This document shows, piece after piece, positions 1-6,636 of a DNA stretch of 46,735 bases. The position numbers and the translations under genes are program-made. The notes under the pieces are model-generated. The model was given only the letters and a program-made list of their open reading frames with translations. It did no database searches and was not told the origin of the DNA. Numbering within the stretch: position 1 is the stretch's first letter; each line of letters starts with the position of its first letter. Source of the stretch: Mediterranea sp. (in: CFB group bacteria) (GTDB lineage: Bacteria; Bacteroidota; Bacteroidia; Bacteroidales; Bacteroidaceae). Location: positions 1-46,735 of the forward strand of contig JAISIZ010000016.1 in assembly GCA_031261785.1 (NCBI GenBank). The letters are read 5' to 3'.

Positions 1-411
1 GTGCGCGAAGTAAGCCAACTGACCGACGAACTGGTAAGCGACTACAACGTGCTGATATTCGGCACCGCGACCTGGGGATCGGGCGAAGCCCACGACGACT
101 GGTACGACGGTCTGGGCAAGCTGAGGAAAAGCGACTTGTCGGACAAGAAAGTCGCCCTGTTCGGTTGTGGCGATTCGGGGTCGTATCCCGACACGTTCTG
201 CGGTGGTATGGGCGAACTCTACGAGGGTCTCAAGGAGAGTGGCTGCCGATTCATCGGCTTCACCCCCACGGACGGCTACGAGTTCGACGATTCGGCTGCC
301 GTGGTCGACGGGCACTTCGTGGGTCTCCCCATCGACGAGGCTAACGAATACAACAAGACCGACGCCCGCATCGACGCCTGGTACGCCCGCATCAAGGAAG
401 AATTGGCATAA
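1..411 (+). CDS. fldA: Flavodoxin, 5'-truncated by the window edge
   Basis: FMN-binding electron carrier of the cytoplasm that passes electrons to reductases and radical enzymes. The 136 visible residues cover the flavodoxin core: an FGTATWGSGEAHDDW segment (first FMN-contacting aromatic loop), VALFGCGDSGSYPDTFC (second FMN loop) and the conserved tail DGHFVGLPIDEANEYNKTDARIDAW. Long-chain flavodoxins are about 165-180 residues and begin with a phosphate-binding loop near residue 10. That loop and about 35-40 residues are missing here, so the GTG at base 1 is an internal codon and the true start lies upstream of the window. A terminator follows within 25 bases, so this is the last gene of its transcript. 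Confidence 0.93.
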   Translation: MREVSQLTDELVSDYNVLIFGTATWGSGEAHDDWYDGLGKLRKSDLSDKKVALFGCGDSGSYPDTFCGGMGELYEGLKESGCRFIGFTPTDGYEFDDSAAVVDGHFVGLPIDEANEYNKTDARIDAWYARIKEELA

Positions 412-431
412 CAATCAGTGTCTTATAGCCT

Positions 432-475
432 AAAAAATACGGCCGTCTCCCACCAAGGAGACGGCCGTCTCTTTG
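432..475. terminator. Bidirectional rho-independent terminator
   Basis: A perfect 12-bp stem (ACGGCCGTCTCC at 439-450, complement at 457-468) closes a 6-base loop. The plus-strand side is followed only by CTCTTT. The minus-strand side reads into a run of six T (432-438 on the plus strand is TAAAAAA-like). It can end the flavodoxin transcript and, probably better, the minus-strand helicase operon. Confidence 0.85.
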
Positions 476-538
476 GATGCTGATTAGCCTTTTGTGTATG
501 ACCCGCCATCAGCATCGTCCTCTCCCCGTGAATACCGC

Positions 539-648
539 TCGTCCCATCCCCGAGGAACAACTGTCCCATGCCTGCGGGACAACTGTCCCATGCCCGCGGG
601 ACAATCTTCCCATGCCCGCGGGACAACTTTCCCATGCCCGTGGGACAA
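539..648. repeat. Five tandem 22-bp palindromic units
   Basis: Units start at 539, 561, 583, 605 and 627. The first is degenerate; the other four differ at only a few bases from CTGTCCCATGCCCGCGGGAC + AA. Each unit contains the arms GTCCC and GGGAC, and the junction between units reads GGGACA-AC-TGTCCC, so the array is a chain of overlapping hairpins. It lies between the stop codon of the minus-strand helicase gene and the terminator at 432-475. The rest of 412-762 has no gene. Confidence 0.95.
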
Positions 649-762
649 CCATATAGGTCGAGGATTTATGGAGACGCGGCACGCCACGTCTCTTCGACGT
701 GCTGGCTAATCGCTATTCTGCTCTGTGGGTACGGTCGTACTTTTCTTGAAGGCCGCGACCTA

Positions 763-3534
763 TTAACAGTCTCTTTTCAAGATTTCTCCCAACTTATCTT
801 CTATCCTTCGCCTCTCGCCACTTCCCGTGGTCGACAAGCGTATGAGAGGTATGCCGTATAATTCCAGAATGTGATTCTTCAGAAGGTCGCGCCTATGTTG
901 TGCCGTGTTTGCCTTATGGTATTCGTATCCATCGGTTTCTATGGCCAGGATGGGATGTTTGCTGGCTCGATTGTAGATTAGAAAATCGATGTGCGTAGCG
1001 TTATGCATGGCGTATTTGCGCTCTTCCTCGTCCAGTAGCGTATAATCTGGTAGCAGCCGATTGAGTGGGTATTGGAAAAGAATGTCGAGATAGTTTTGCT
1101 CGACATTCTCTTTCAAGATATCTTTCAGGAGGGCAAAGGTGAGGTTCTCGGAGTCGTATCGCGAGATGCTCTCATGTTGGTTGAGGTATTCCATTCGTGC
1201 GTCCGTGTACTGCTTGTAGAGATAGTCGTATATGGAACGTACTTTGCTTTTGGAAACCGTAAAGTTGTGGTATTCGATGTAGGCTATCAGGTCGCTGATA
1301 TTGCCTTCCCGTGCTTGCTCATTTCCCGAAACGACCAGGCAAAACTTGGCCTTCGCTCTCGATATGGCTACGTTCAGCAGATTGGGATCGTCGGCAAAAG
1401 GAGATATTTGATCGTCTACGACGCTCATGACAATGGCGTTTTTTTCGCGTCCCTGGAATTTGTGGACAGTGGCGACGTCAACTCCTTCGCCAAGGTGTCG
1501 CTTGAATGCGGCCACTTGATGATTGTAGGGAGTGATAATGCCTATCTCGTCACTTGGGTAAGGAAGGCCGGGAAGCACTTCGGCGGCGACCACGTCGACT
1601 TCCCGTTGGTTGGCGTGATCTCGCGAGTGGTTGCCTTTCACGGTCTTGATAGCGGTAAGCACATCTTCTTCGTTCAGGTCTTCAGTCATGATAACGAGGT
1701 TTCCGCCGTAGAATCTCTGATTGCAGAAATTAATGATTTTGGGATGGCACCGATAATGCTCCTTTAACAAGGTTTGTGGAATGTCGGGTATGGCTTCGCA
1801 AACAGAGGCCAGAAAGCTATGGTTGGCGCAATCGTACATCTCTTCCACGCCAAACTTCAGGGCGATGGACTGATAGAGTAGTTTATCCTCGGACGTTATC
1901 ACATTGGGTAATTGCCTGGAATCGCCCACAATGACGGCGTTGTTCGCGCACGACAGCGCCAAGAACCCTGTCTCGGCCGACACTTGGGAAGCCTCGTCCA
2001 TAATGACGTAATCGAATCCATGCTTGGGGTCCAAGCAATTCCTCGAAGAGAAAGTCGTGCTCAGGATGACAGGATATTCATCGGATACTTCAGCGGATTT
2101 CTGACGAAAAACCTCGACTGTGAAAATAGGTTTCTCCTGTTTATGGCCATACTTGTGATAGATTTGGTTTTTTAAGTACACCATCGAGAGTTCGGTGAGT
2201 TCTTTGCCCAGCTTGTCGGCGTTCAGTGACTGGAGGGTTCGCTCTATTTGTTCCACTTCACGCTTTAGCTCCGCTCGCTTGGTCTGGTAATAGGAGCGTT
2301 GCAAGAATGGGATATGATTGGAGATTTTCTTGGAATAGAAGCCATTGCCGACACCTTTAAGGAGGAGTAATAGCTTTGTTTTCAAGAAGATCTCTTGTAC
2401 ACTTCGCTTGATGCTCGCGATGAGGCCTTGGCTATTTTGTTCCTCGTGGTTTTGGATATCTTGCCACAGCTTCATGATCTGCTTGGATCGCAATGGCCAT
2501 CGCAATGCCATATCGGGCACGGCGTTCTCCACTTCTCTCTCGAAGTGTTCCCATTCCAGCTCTATCATCCTTGACTCTTGCTTGGCTATGGCAAGACGTT
2601 CTTGCTTGGCGAAGATGTCGTCAAGGGCTTTAGCCTTTTCTTCGATGGACTGCGAATATTGGCGTTTGTCGGCATCCGTGTCATGCCATGTGTTCAAATT
2701 GTCAGGATACCGTTTGTCGGTTGCTTGCGAAGCGATAAACGCTTCCTTGTTTTCCTTGCTGCCAAGCTGGGCGACGATAAAGCCCATGTCGTGCTTGTAC
2801 ATCTTCTCGAGTATGTTGGCGACGGCCGAATTATTGTTCGATACCACGAGAACTGTTTTCTTCGACACGATGATGTTGGCGACGATGTTCAGGATGGTTT
2901 GGGTCTTTCCTGTTCCCGGCGGGCCTTGGATAACGCTGAGCTGACTTTCAAAAGCCTTGCGCACGGCCGCTTTCTGGCTTGCGTTACAGCCGAAAGGGTA
3001 AATCAGTGGCAATGAACCATATTGCCCGCGCTTATACAATTGGGGGTTCAGGTAAGGGGTAACAGCTCGTTGTTCATCAATGAAGTCTATACGGGCGTAC
3101 TGCCCTTCCAACAGCGCCGTACCATCGTCCGCTTTGAGTGGATTCACGGAGGCGATGGCTTTGAAATACTCGAATATCTTGTTGGAATGTGTGTCTTCCA
3201 GGCAGGACCTGGCTACTTTTAGTTCATTGCCTTTGTAATCTCGCTCATAATTGTTGTTGAACACGATATGCCAATAGATCCTATACCCTCCATGAAATGC
3301 CAATATCTGCTTTATGCCGAACAGTGATTTCCCATTATGCGTAAGCTCACAATGTTTAGGGTCGAGAGAGACTGGTTGCGTCAGCCAGGCAACTCGTTCC
3401 CTTCCGTAGGAGTAGATCTTGGGATTACCTCCGAAAACGATGTTGCATCTGTCGCCTTCGTACCAACACCTTTCTATCTGGGAGGTCTTGAACTTATCGT
3501 CTATGATTATGAGATTCTTTGATGTGTCGAGCAT
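763..3534 (-). CDS. SF1 (Upf1/Dna2-like) helicase with C-terminal PD-(D/E)XK nuclease-like domain
   Basis: A 923-residue ATP-dependent helicase. Walker A is GPPGTGKTQ at about residues 204-212, Walker B VIMDEASQ near 511, motif III VGDSRQLP follows, motif V is VATVHKFQGREK, and motif VI LLNVAISRAKAKF is near 730. The last 100 or so residues contain HIDFLI (about 848) and AIETDGYEYH (about 866), the D...ExD/G pattern of DUF559/DUF2726-type restriction-endonuclease folds. Helicase-nuclease fusions of this kind act on nucleic acid and many sit in defence loci; that role here is inference. It is the last gene of a minus-strand operon, 18 bases after the phosphoesterase gene, and is visibly richer in A+T than its two operon partners, which suggests later acquisition. 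The ATG at 3534 is preceded by AAGAAGAG. Confidence 0.88.
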   Translation of the reverse strand: MLDTSKNLIIIDDKFKTSQIERCWYEGDRCNIVFGGNPKIYSYGRERVAWLTQPVSLDPKHCELTHNGKSLFGIKQILAFHGGYRIYWHIVFNNNYERDYKGNELKVARSCLEDTHSNKIFEYFKAIASVNPLKADDGTALLEGQYARIDFIDEQRAVTPYLNPQLYKRGQYGSLPLIYPFGCNASQKAAVRKAFESQLSVIQGPPGTGKTQTILNIVANIIVSKKTVLVVSNNNSAVANILEKMYKHDMGFIVAQLGSKENKEAFIASQATDKRYPDNLNTWHDTDADKRQYSQSIEEKAKALDDIFAKQERLAIAKQESRMIELEWEHFEREVENAVPDMALRWPLRSKQIMKLWQDIQNHEEQNSQGLIASIKRSVQEIFLKTKLLLLLKGVGNGFYSKKISNHIPFLQRSYYQTKRAELKREVEQIERTLQSLNADKLGKELTELSMVYLKNQIYHKYGHKQEKPIFTVEVFRQKSAEVSDEYPVILSTTFSSRNCLDPKHGFDYVIMDEASQVSAETGFLALSCANNAVIVGDSRQLPNVITSEDKLLYQSIALKFGVEEMYDCANHSFLASVCEAIPDIPQTLLKEHYRCHPKIINFCNQRFYGGNLVIMTEDLNEEDVLTAIKTVKGNHSRDHANQREVDVVAAEVLPGLPYPSDEIGIITPYNHQVAAFKRHLGEGVDVATVHKFQGREKNAIVMSVVDDQISPFADDPNLLNVAISRAKAKFCLVVSGNEQAREGNISDLIAYIEYHNFTVSKSKVRSIYDYLYKQYTDARMEYLNQHESISRYDSENLTFALLKDILKENVEQNYLDILFQYPLNRLLPDYTLLDEEERKYAMHNATHIDFLIYNRASKHPILAIETDGYEYHKANTAQHRRDLLKNHILELYGIPLIRLSTTGSGERRRIEDKLGEILKRDC

Positions 3535-3552
3535 CTCTTCTTTTGGGAGGGA

Positions 3553-4656
3553 TTACGGACGTGCGTGCATGAATACCATCACTCCAATCTCTCCTTCCGT
3601 CCCGATCCGGAACGGCGGTCCCCACAGCCCGAGGCCGGAGGAGACGTAGACGTGCGTGTCGCCGTACGTGCGGTAGCCGTGGCTCTGGGTGTAGATGGCG
3701 TCGGTGAGCCAGCTCAACGGCCAGAGCTGCCCGTGGTGGGTGTGCCCGAAGAAGCCGAAGTCGACACGCACCGCCTGGAGCTGGCTGAGGGTTTCGTTGG
3801 CGGGCTGATGGTCGATGAGGATGGTCGGAGCGTCCTTGTCGACGGAGGCCATCAACTGGTCGATCGTCTTTCGGCGCGGGTTGCTGCGGTCGTCGCGCCC
3901 TATCAGTTGTATGCCGCCGGGGAGGACGACCACCGTGTCGCGCAGTAGCGTGATGGGCGTCTGGGCGATGAAGTCCATCGACTTCCTTATCCCGCTGATA
4001 TATTCATGGTTGCCGGGCACCATGTAGATGCCCATCGGGGCTTTCAGCCGGCGCAACTCTTCCTGCATCCGTTCCCGGTGGAGGGGGACGGTGGACATGT
4101 CGATGAGGTCGCCGGCGATCAAGATCAGGTCGGGACGCTCGGCGTTGATCTTGTCCACGTACGTCCTCAGGCGCCGGCGGGTGATGCCGTAACCGAGGTG
4201 TACGTCGCTGATGGCGACGACGCGGAGCGAGTCGACCGACGGATGGCGGGAGAGTTCTACCGTGACGCGGCGTGTAGCCGGATGGTCGAAGCGGACGTAT
4301 CCATAGGCCAGCAGGAGCAGCGTCAGCCCTACGCAACAGGCGAAAGCGTGAGGCAGGTGGAGGCCAGCGAGGCGGAGCAGCGAGGCGATGGCGTAGGACA
4401 GCGCCAGGTAGAGGAAGAATGCCATCCATCCCGTGCTGACCCAGTAGAAGAGATGGGCGAGGGTAGGAGGGAGATCCTTGTCGCGCAAAGCCTGCATGAG
4501 GAAGAAGGCGAAGACCAGCAGCCAGTACACGATGCCGACGCCCCACTTCGCCAGTGGCGGCCAGCCGCTCACGGACTGCAGCAGGGCATGGAACAGCCAG
4601 GCGTTGACGCCGAGGTAGAAGAGGACGATGGCGATGAAGATGAGGAGGAAACTCAT
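3553..4656 (-). CDS. Membrane-anchored metallophosphoesterase
   Basis: A 367-residue calcineurin-like phosphoesterase of the YaeI/YkuE type. About four hydrophobic helices fill residues 1-120, beginning MSFLLIFIAIVLFYLGVNAW. The catalytic domain follows with the metal-binding series AISDVHLG (about 148-155), GDLID (about 180), PGNHEY (about 213), a later DHQP and GHTHHGQ (about 305). Such enzymes hydrolyse phosphoesters at the membrane; some act on UDP-glucosamine lipid precursors or phospholipids, but the substrate cannot be read from sequence. It lies 7 bases after the AlkZ-related gene in the same operon and has no clear Shine-Dalgarno site, as is common in this phylum. Confidence 0.9.
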   Translation of the reverse strand: MSFLLIFIAIVLFYLGVNAWLFHALLQSVSGWPPLAKWGVGIVYWLLVFAFFLMQALRDKDLPPTLAHLFYWVSTGWMAFFLYLALSYAIASLLRLAGLHLPHAFACCVGLTLLLLAYGYVRFDHPATRRVTVELSRHPSVDSLRVVAISDVHLGYGITRRRLRTYVDKINAERPDLILIAGDLIDMSTVPLHRERMQEELRRLKAPMGIYMVPGNHEYISGIRKSMDFIAQTPITLLRDTVVVLPGGIQLIGRDDRSNPRRKTIDQLMASVDKDAPTILIDHQPANETLSQLQAVRVDFGFFGHTHHGQLWPLSWLTDAIYTQSHGYRTYGDTHVYVSSGLGLWGPPFRIGTEGEIGVMVFMHARP

Positions 4657-4663
4657 AAGGCGC

Positions 4664-5365
4664 TTATCCGATAATCTTGAGTATTTGCGCTTCGCTCGCC
4701 CACGGCGTTATCTGGTGGAGGTGGTCGACGAGGCGCCGCTTCGACTCCTCGGGCGTGCGCCGGACGCGGGCCGACAGGATGGCTTCTTCTCCAAACAGCG
4801 CCTCGGGCGTGGTGTAGCGCGCCAAGCCCCAGCCGTACGGACGGTCGCGCTTGTCGAGGGCGTACTCGAAGTCGGCTATGACGACCAGCGTGCCCATCTG
4901 CAAGCGTCCTAAGGCCGCCTCGAGGCTTTCGCGCCTGCCTCGTCCGATGATGGCATGGGCTGGTTTGCCCGGTTCGCAAATCGACCTTATCTCGCGGATC
5001 AACAGCGATTCGTGCTTCACGATGGCTTCGTAGATTTGGCGTTCGCGACCTTCGTGCCCTTCGCCGCCGGGTGAGGCGGCGTCGAAGCGATAGCCGGCCC
5101 GGCGGTAGTTCACCCAATCGGGGAGCCACTCGAGGCTGATGTAGCCCGCCTTGCCTCGGAAGAATTTCCCGTACGTGCAATTCCACTCGCGAATCACCGG
5201 TCCTTTCCATTCCCACGGACCCTCGACCCCGGCTTCGAACCAATACTCCTCCGGCGTCATCTCCTCGACGGAGAAGCCAGGGATAGGGCTGCGGAAGAAG
5301 GGGAGGAAGCCCAGCTTCAGCACCGCCCGCTCCAGCGCTTCCGCGCTGCGCAATGTTCGTTCCAT
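4664..5365 (-). CDS. AlkZ-related family protein
   Basis: A 233-residue cytoplasmic protein. The motifs LGFLPFFRSPIPGFSVEE, GPWEWKGPVIREWNCTYGKFF, GYISLEWLPDWVNYRRAGY and RLQMGTLVVIADFEYALD match, from memory, the AlkZ-related family: distant relatives of the AlkZ/YcaQ DNA glycosylases that are widespread in Firmicutes and Bacteroidetes and have no settled function. I cannot identify the glycosylase catalytic motif, so a repair role is only a suggestion. It is first in the minus-strand operon, about 27 bases downstream of a TATCTTCG -7 box. Confidence 0.7.
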   Translation of the reverse strand: MERTLRSAEALERAVLKLGFLPFFRSPIPGFSVEEMTPEEYWFEAGVEGPWEWKGPVIREWNCTYGKFFRGKAGYISLEWLPDWVNYRRAGYRFDAASPGGEGHEGRERQIYEAIVKHESLLIREIRSICEPGKPAHAIIGRGRRESLEAALGRLQMGTLVVIADFEYALDKRDRPYGWGLARYTTPEALFGEEAILSARVRRTPEESKRRLVDHLHQITPWASEAQILKIIG

Positions 5366-5391
5366 CTGTATACTATATTATATATAGGGGG

Positions 5392-5425
5392 CGAAGATAC
5401 GGAAAAATTGCAAATCTTTCCCAAA
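5392..5425 (-). promoter_or_regulatory. Probable Bacteroides-type promoter for the 5365-763 operon
   Basis: On the minus strand TATCTTCG (5392-5399) resembles the -7 consensus TAnnTTTG. A TTTGG lies 22 bases further upstream (5421-5425), slightly wider than the usual spacing. The -7 box sits about 27 bases before the ATG at 5365. Confidence 0.5.
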
Positions 5426-5441
5426 AGATGGGCGAACTGTA

Positions 5442-5465
5442 TTGGCAAATCGCTACTTTTGCCAA
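5442..5465 (+). promoter_or_regulatory. Inverted repeat overlapping a -7 box: candidate autoregulatory operator
   Basis: TTGGCAAA (5442-5449) and TTTGCCAA (5458-5465) are perfect 8-bp arms around an 8-base spacer. The right arm overlaps TACTTTTG (5454-5461), an exact TAnnTTTG -7 match for the toxin-antitoxin pair that starts at 5521. No clear -33 element is seen. A repressor on this site would cover the -7 box. Confidence 0.6.
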
Positions 5466-5466
5466 T

Positions 5467-5489
5467 GTATCCGCGGTTCGTATCCGCGG
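5467..5489 (+). repeat. Direct 10-bp repeat in the leader of the toxin-antitoxin operon
   Basis: GTATCCGCGG occurs at 5467-5476 and again at 5480-5489, three bases apart. Each copy contains the palindrome CCGCGG. The pair lies just after the predicted transcription start and could be a second protein-binding site or a leader hairpin. Confidence 0.6.
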
Positions 5490-5520
5490 AACAAGTCTAA
5501 AAAGCTCAGATAACAGAAGA

Positions 5521-5829
5521 ATGATGGAAGCGACGGAGCTTGTATCTCGATTCTCGTCCCACCTGTTCTGGGATGTGGATACCCGGCAAATCGACATGGA
5601 TCGACATGCGAGGTATGTCATCCAACGTGTGCTCGAGTACGGTCTCTGGAACGACTGGAAACTCGTCAGGGAGTACTACGGACTGGATCGTATCGTCGCG
5701 GAAGTCAAGCAAATGCGTATGCTCGATCCCGTCGCCTTAGCCTACATTTGCGCCATTACCAACACTAAAGAAACCGAATACGGATGCTATCACTTCCTGC
5801 GATCGAACCCCACACTCTGGTACTTCTGA
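5521..5829 (+). CDS. DUF6922-type protein, probable antitoxin partner of AbiEii
   Basis: About 102 residues. The segment HLFWDVDTRQIDMDRHARYV, followed by ERVLEYGLWNDW-like residues and an LVREYYG motif, matches my recollection of DUF6922, a small protein usually encoded directly before an AbiEii-type nucleotidyltransferase in Bacteroidetes. The open frame runs back to 5353, but the upstream part overlaps the divergent promoter and operator, so ATG 5521 (or the adjacent ATG 5524) is chosen. The 3' end overlaps the next gene by 46 bases, which implies translational coupling. An antitoxin or DNA-binding role is inferred from position, not from a visible helix-turn-helix. Confidence 0.72.
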   Translation: MMEATELVSRFSSHLFWDVDTRQIDMDRHARYVIQRVLEYGLWNDWKLVREYYGLDRIVAEVKQMRMLDPVALAYICAITNTKETEYGCYHFLRSNPTLWYF

Positions 5830-6395
5830 GAGGGATCATGGATTCTCCACTCTTCGCCGGGCAGCGATTGGTGGGAGGAACCGCCCTTGCCCTCCAGTTA
5901 GGACATCGTAGATCCATCGATTTGGACCTGTTTGGGAAAATCACGTGCGATAACGACGAACTGCAAGACGGACTACGCCAACTGGGAACGTTGAGCGTAA
6001 GGAAGGAAAGTCCGAATATCAAGATCTATACGGTTAATGACATCAAGGTCGACTTCGTGAATTACCCCTACGAATGGATTGACGACATGGTCGTAGAGGA
6101 TAGCATCCGCTTAGCTTCTCCCAAAGATATTGCCGCGATGAAAGTCAACGCGATACAAGGACGCGGCTCGAAGAAAGATTTCGTGGATATGTACTTCTTG
6201 CTGCGACGGTTCACGCTCCCGGAGATTATGGACTTCTACCGGCAGAAGTATCCCGATCATTCGGTGTTTCGCGCCATCATGAGTCTCACCTATTTCGCCG
6301 ATGCCGACCAGCAGGCTTCGCCGGAGATGCTGCTTGCGGTGAGCTGGGAAGAGATGAAGGAAAGCATTGCCGCGGAAGTGCGAAAGTTCCAGTAG
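5784..6395 (+). CDS. Nucleotidyltransferase AbiEii/AbiGii toxin family protein
   Basis: A 203-residue NTase-fold protein. GQRLVGGTALALQLGHRRSI followed by DLDLF is the nucleotide-binding GG...DxD motif; VKVDFVNYPYEWID-like residues give a third acidic position, and SPKDIAAMKVNAIQGRGSKK followed by DFVDMYFLL is the conserved C-terminal core. AbiEii proteins are the toxins of type IV abortive-infection modules, and related MenT enzymes transfer nucleotides to tRNA. The gene is intact and overlaps the DUF6922 gene. Base composition is closer to neutral than the flanking genes, in keeping with a mobile defence gene. Confidence 0.88.
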   Translation: MLSLPAIEPHTLVLLRGIMDSPLFAGQRLVGGTALALQLGHRRSIDLDLFGKITCDNDELQDGLRQLGTLSVRKESPNIKIYTVNDIKVDFVNYPYEWIDDMVVEDSIRLASPKDIAAMKVNAIQGRGSKKDFVDMYFLLRRFTLPEIMDFYRQKYPDHSVFRAIMSLTYFADADQQASPEMLLAVSWEEMKESIAAEVRKFQ

Positions 6396-6425
6396 ACATC
6401 GGGGGAAACAGTTAAAAACACTATA

Positions 6426-6486
6426 GTATGTTGTACAACATACATAAGTGTTGCATGTACACTAAACAAAAGTGTTACTTTTACAC
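6426..6486 (+). promoter_or_regulatory. Candidate AraR operator/promoter region
   Basis: Three symmetric sites lie in the 240-base gap before the arabinose genes. GTATGTTGTACAACATAC (6426-6443) is a perfect 18-bp palindrome. GTGT-N7-ACAC occurs at 6448-6462 and again at 6472-6486, exactly 24 bases apart. A near -7 box, TACTTTTA (6476-6483), lies inside the last site, with TTG at 6451-6453 at a plausible -33 distance. A NUDIX-type AraR gene lies downstream, so AraR is the obvious candidate ligand-responsive repressor. The remaining bases to 6636 are A+T-rich leader. Confidence 0.6.
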
Positions 6487-6636
6487 CCAAAACAGGAGAA
6501 CAAGCTCATTTACATGCTGAAACGCGGATATACATTAATATATAAGAGCGCGTTATGGCGGCTTGTATTCCCATGATAGGCAAGTACGAAGGGCTAATAT
6601 ATTTATCTATTATAAACATTAAATAGACTATTATCT

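Noticed and set aside
1..3. GTG as the real flavodoxin start
   Set aside because: The protein would lack the phosphate-binding loop; the gene is simply cut by the window edge.
539..648. CRISPR array
   Set aside because: The units are contiguous 22-mers without unique spacers, and no cas genes are nearby.
412..762. Small open frames across the 22-bp array on both strands
   Set aside because: They are repetitive translations of palindromic DNA, with no start signal and no family similarity.
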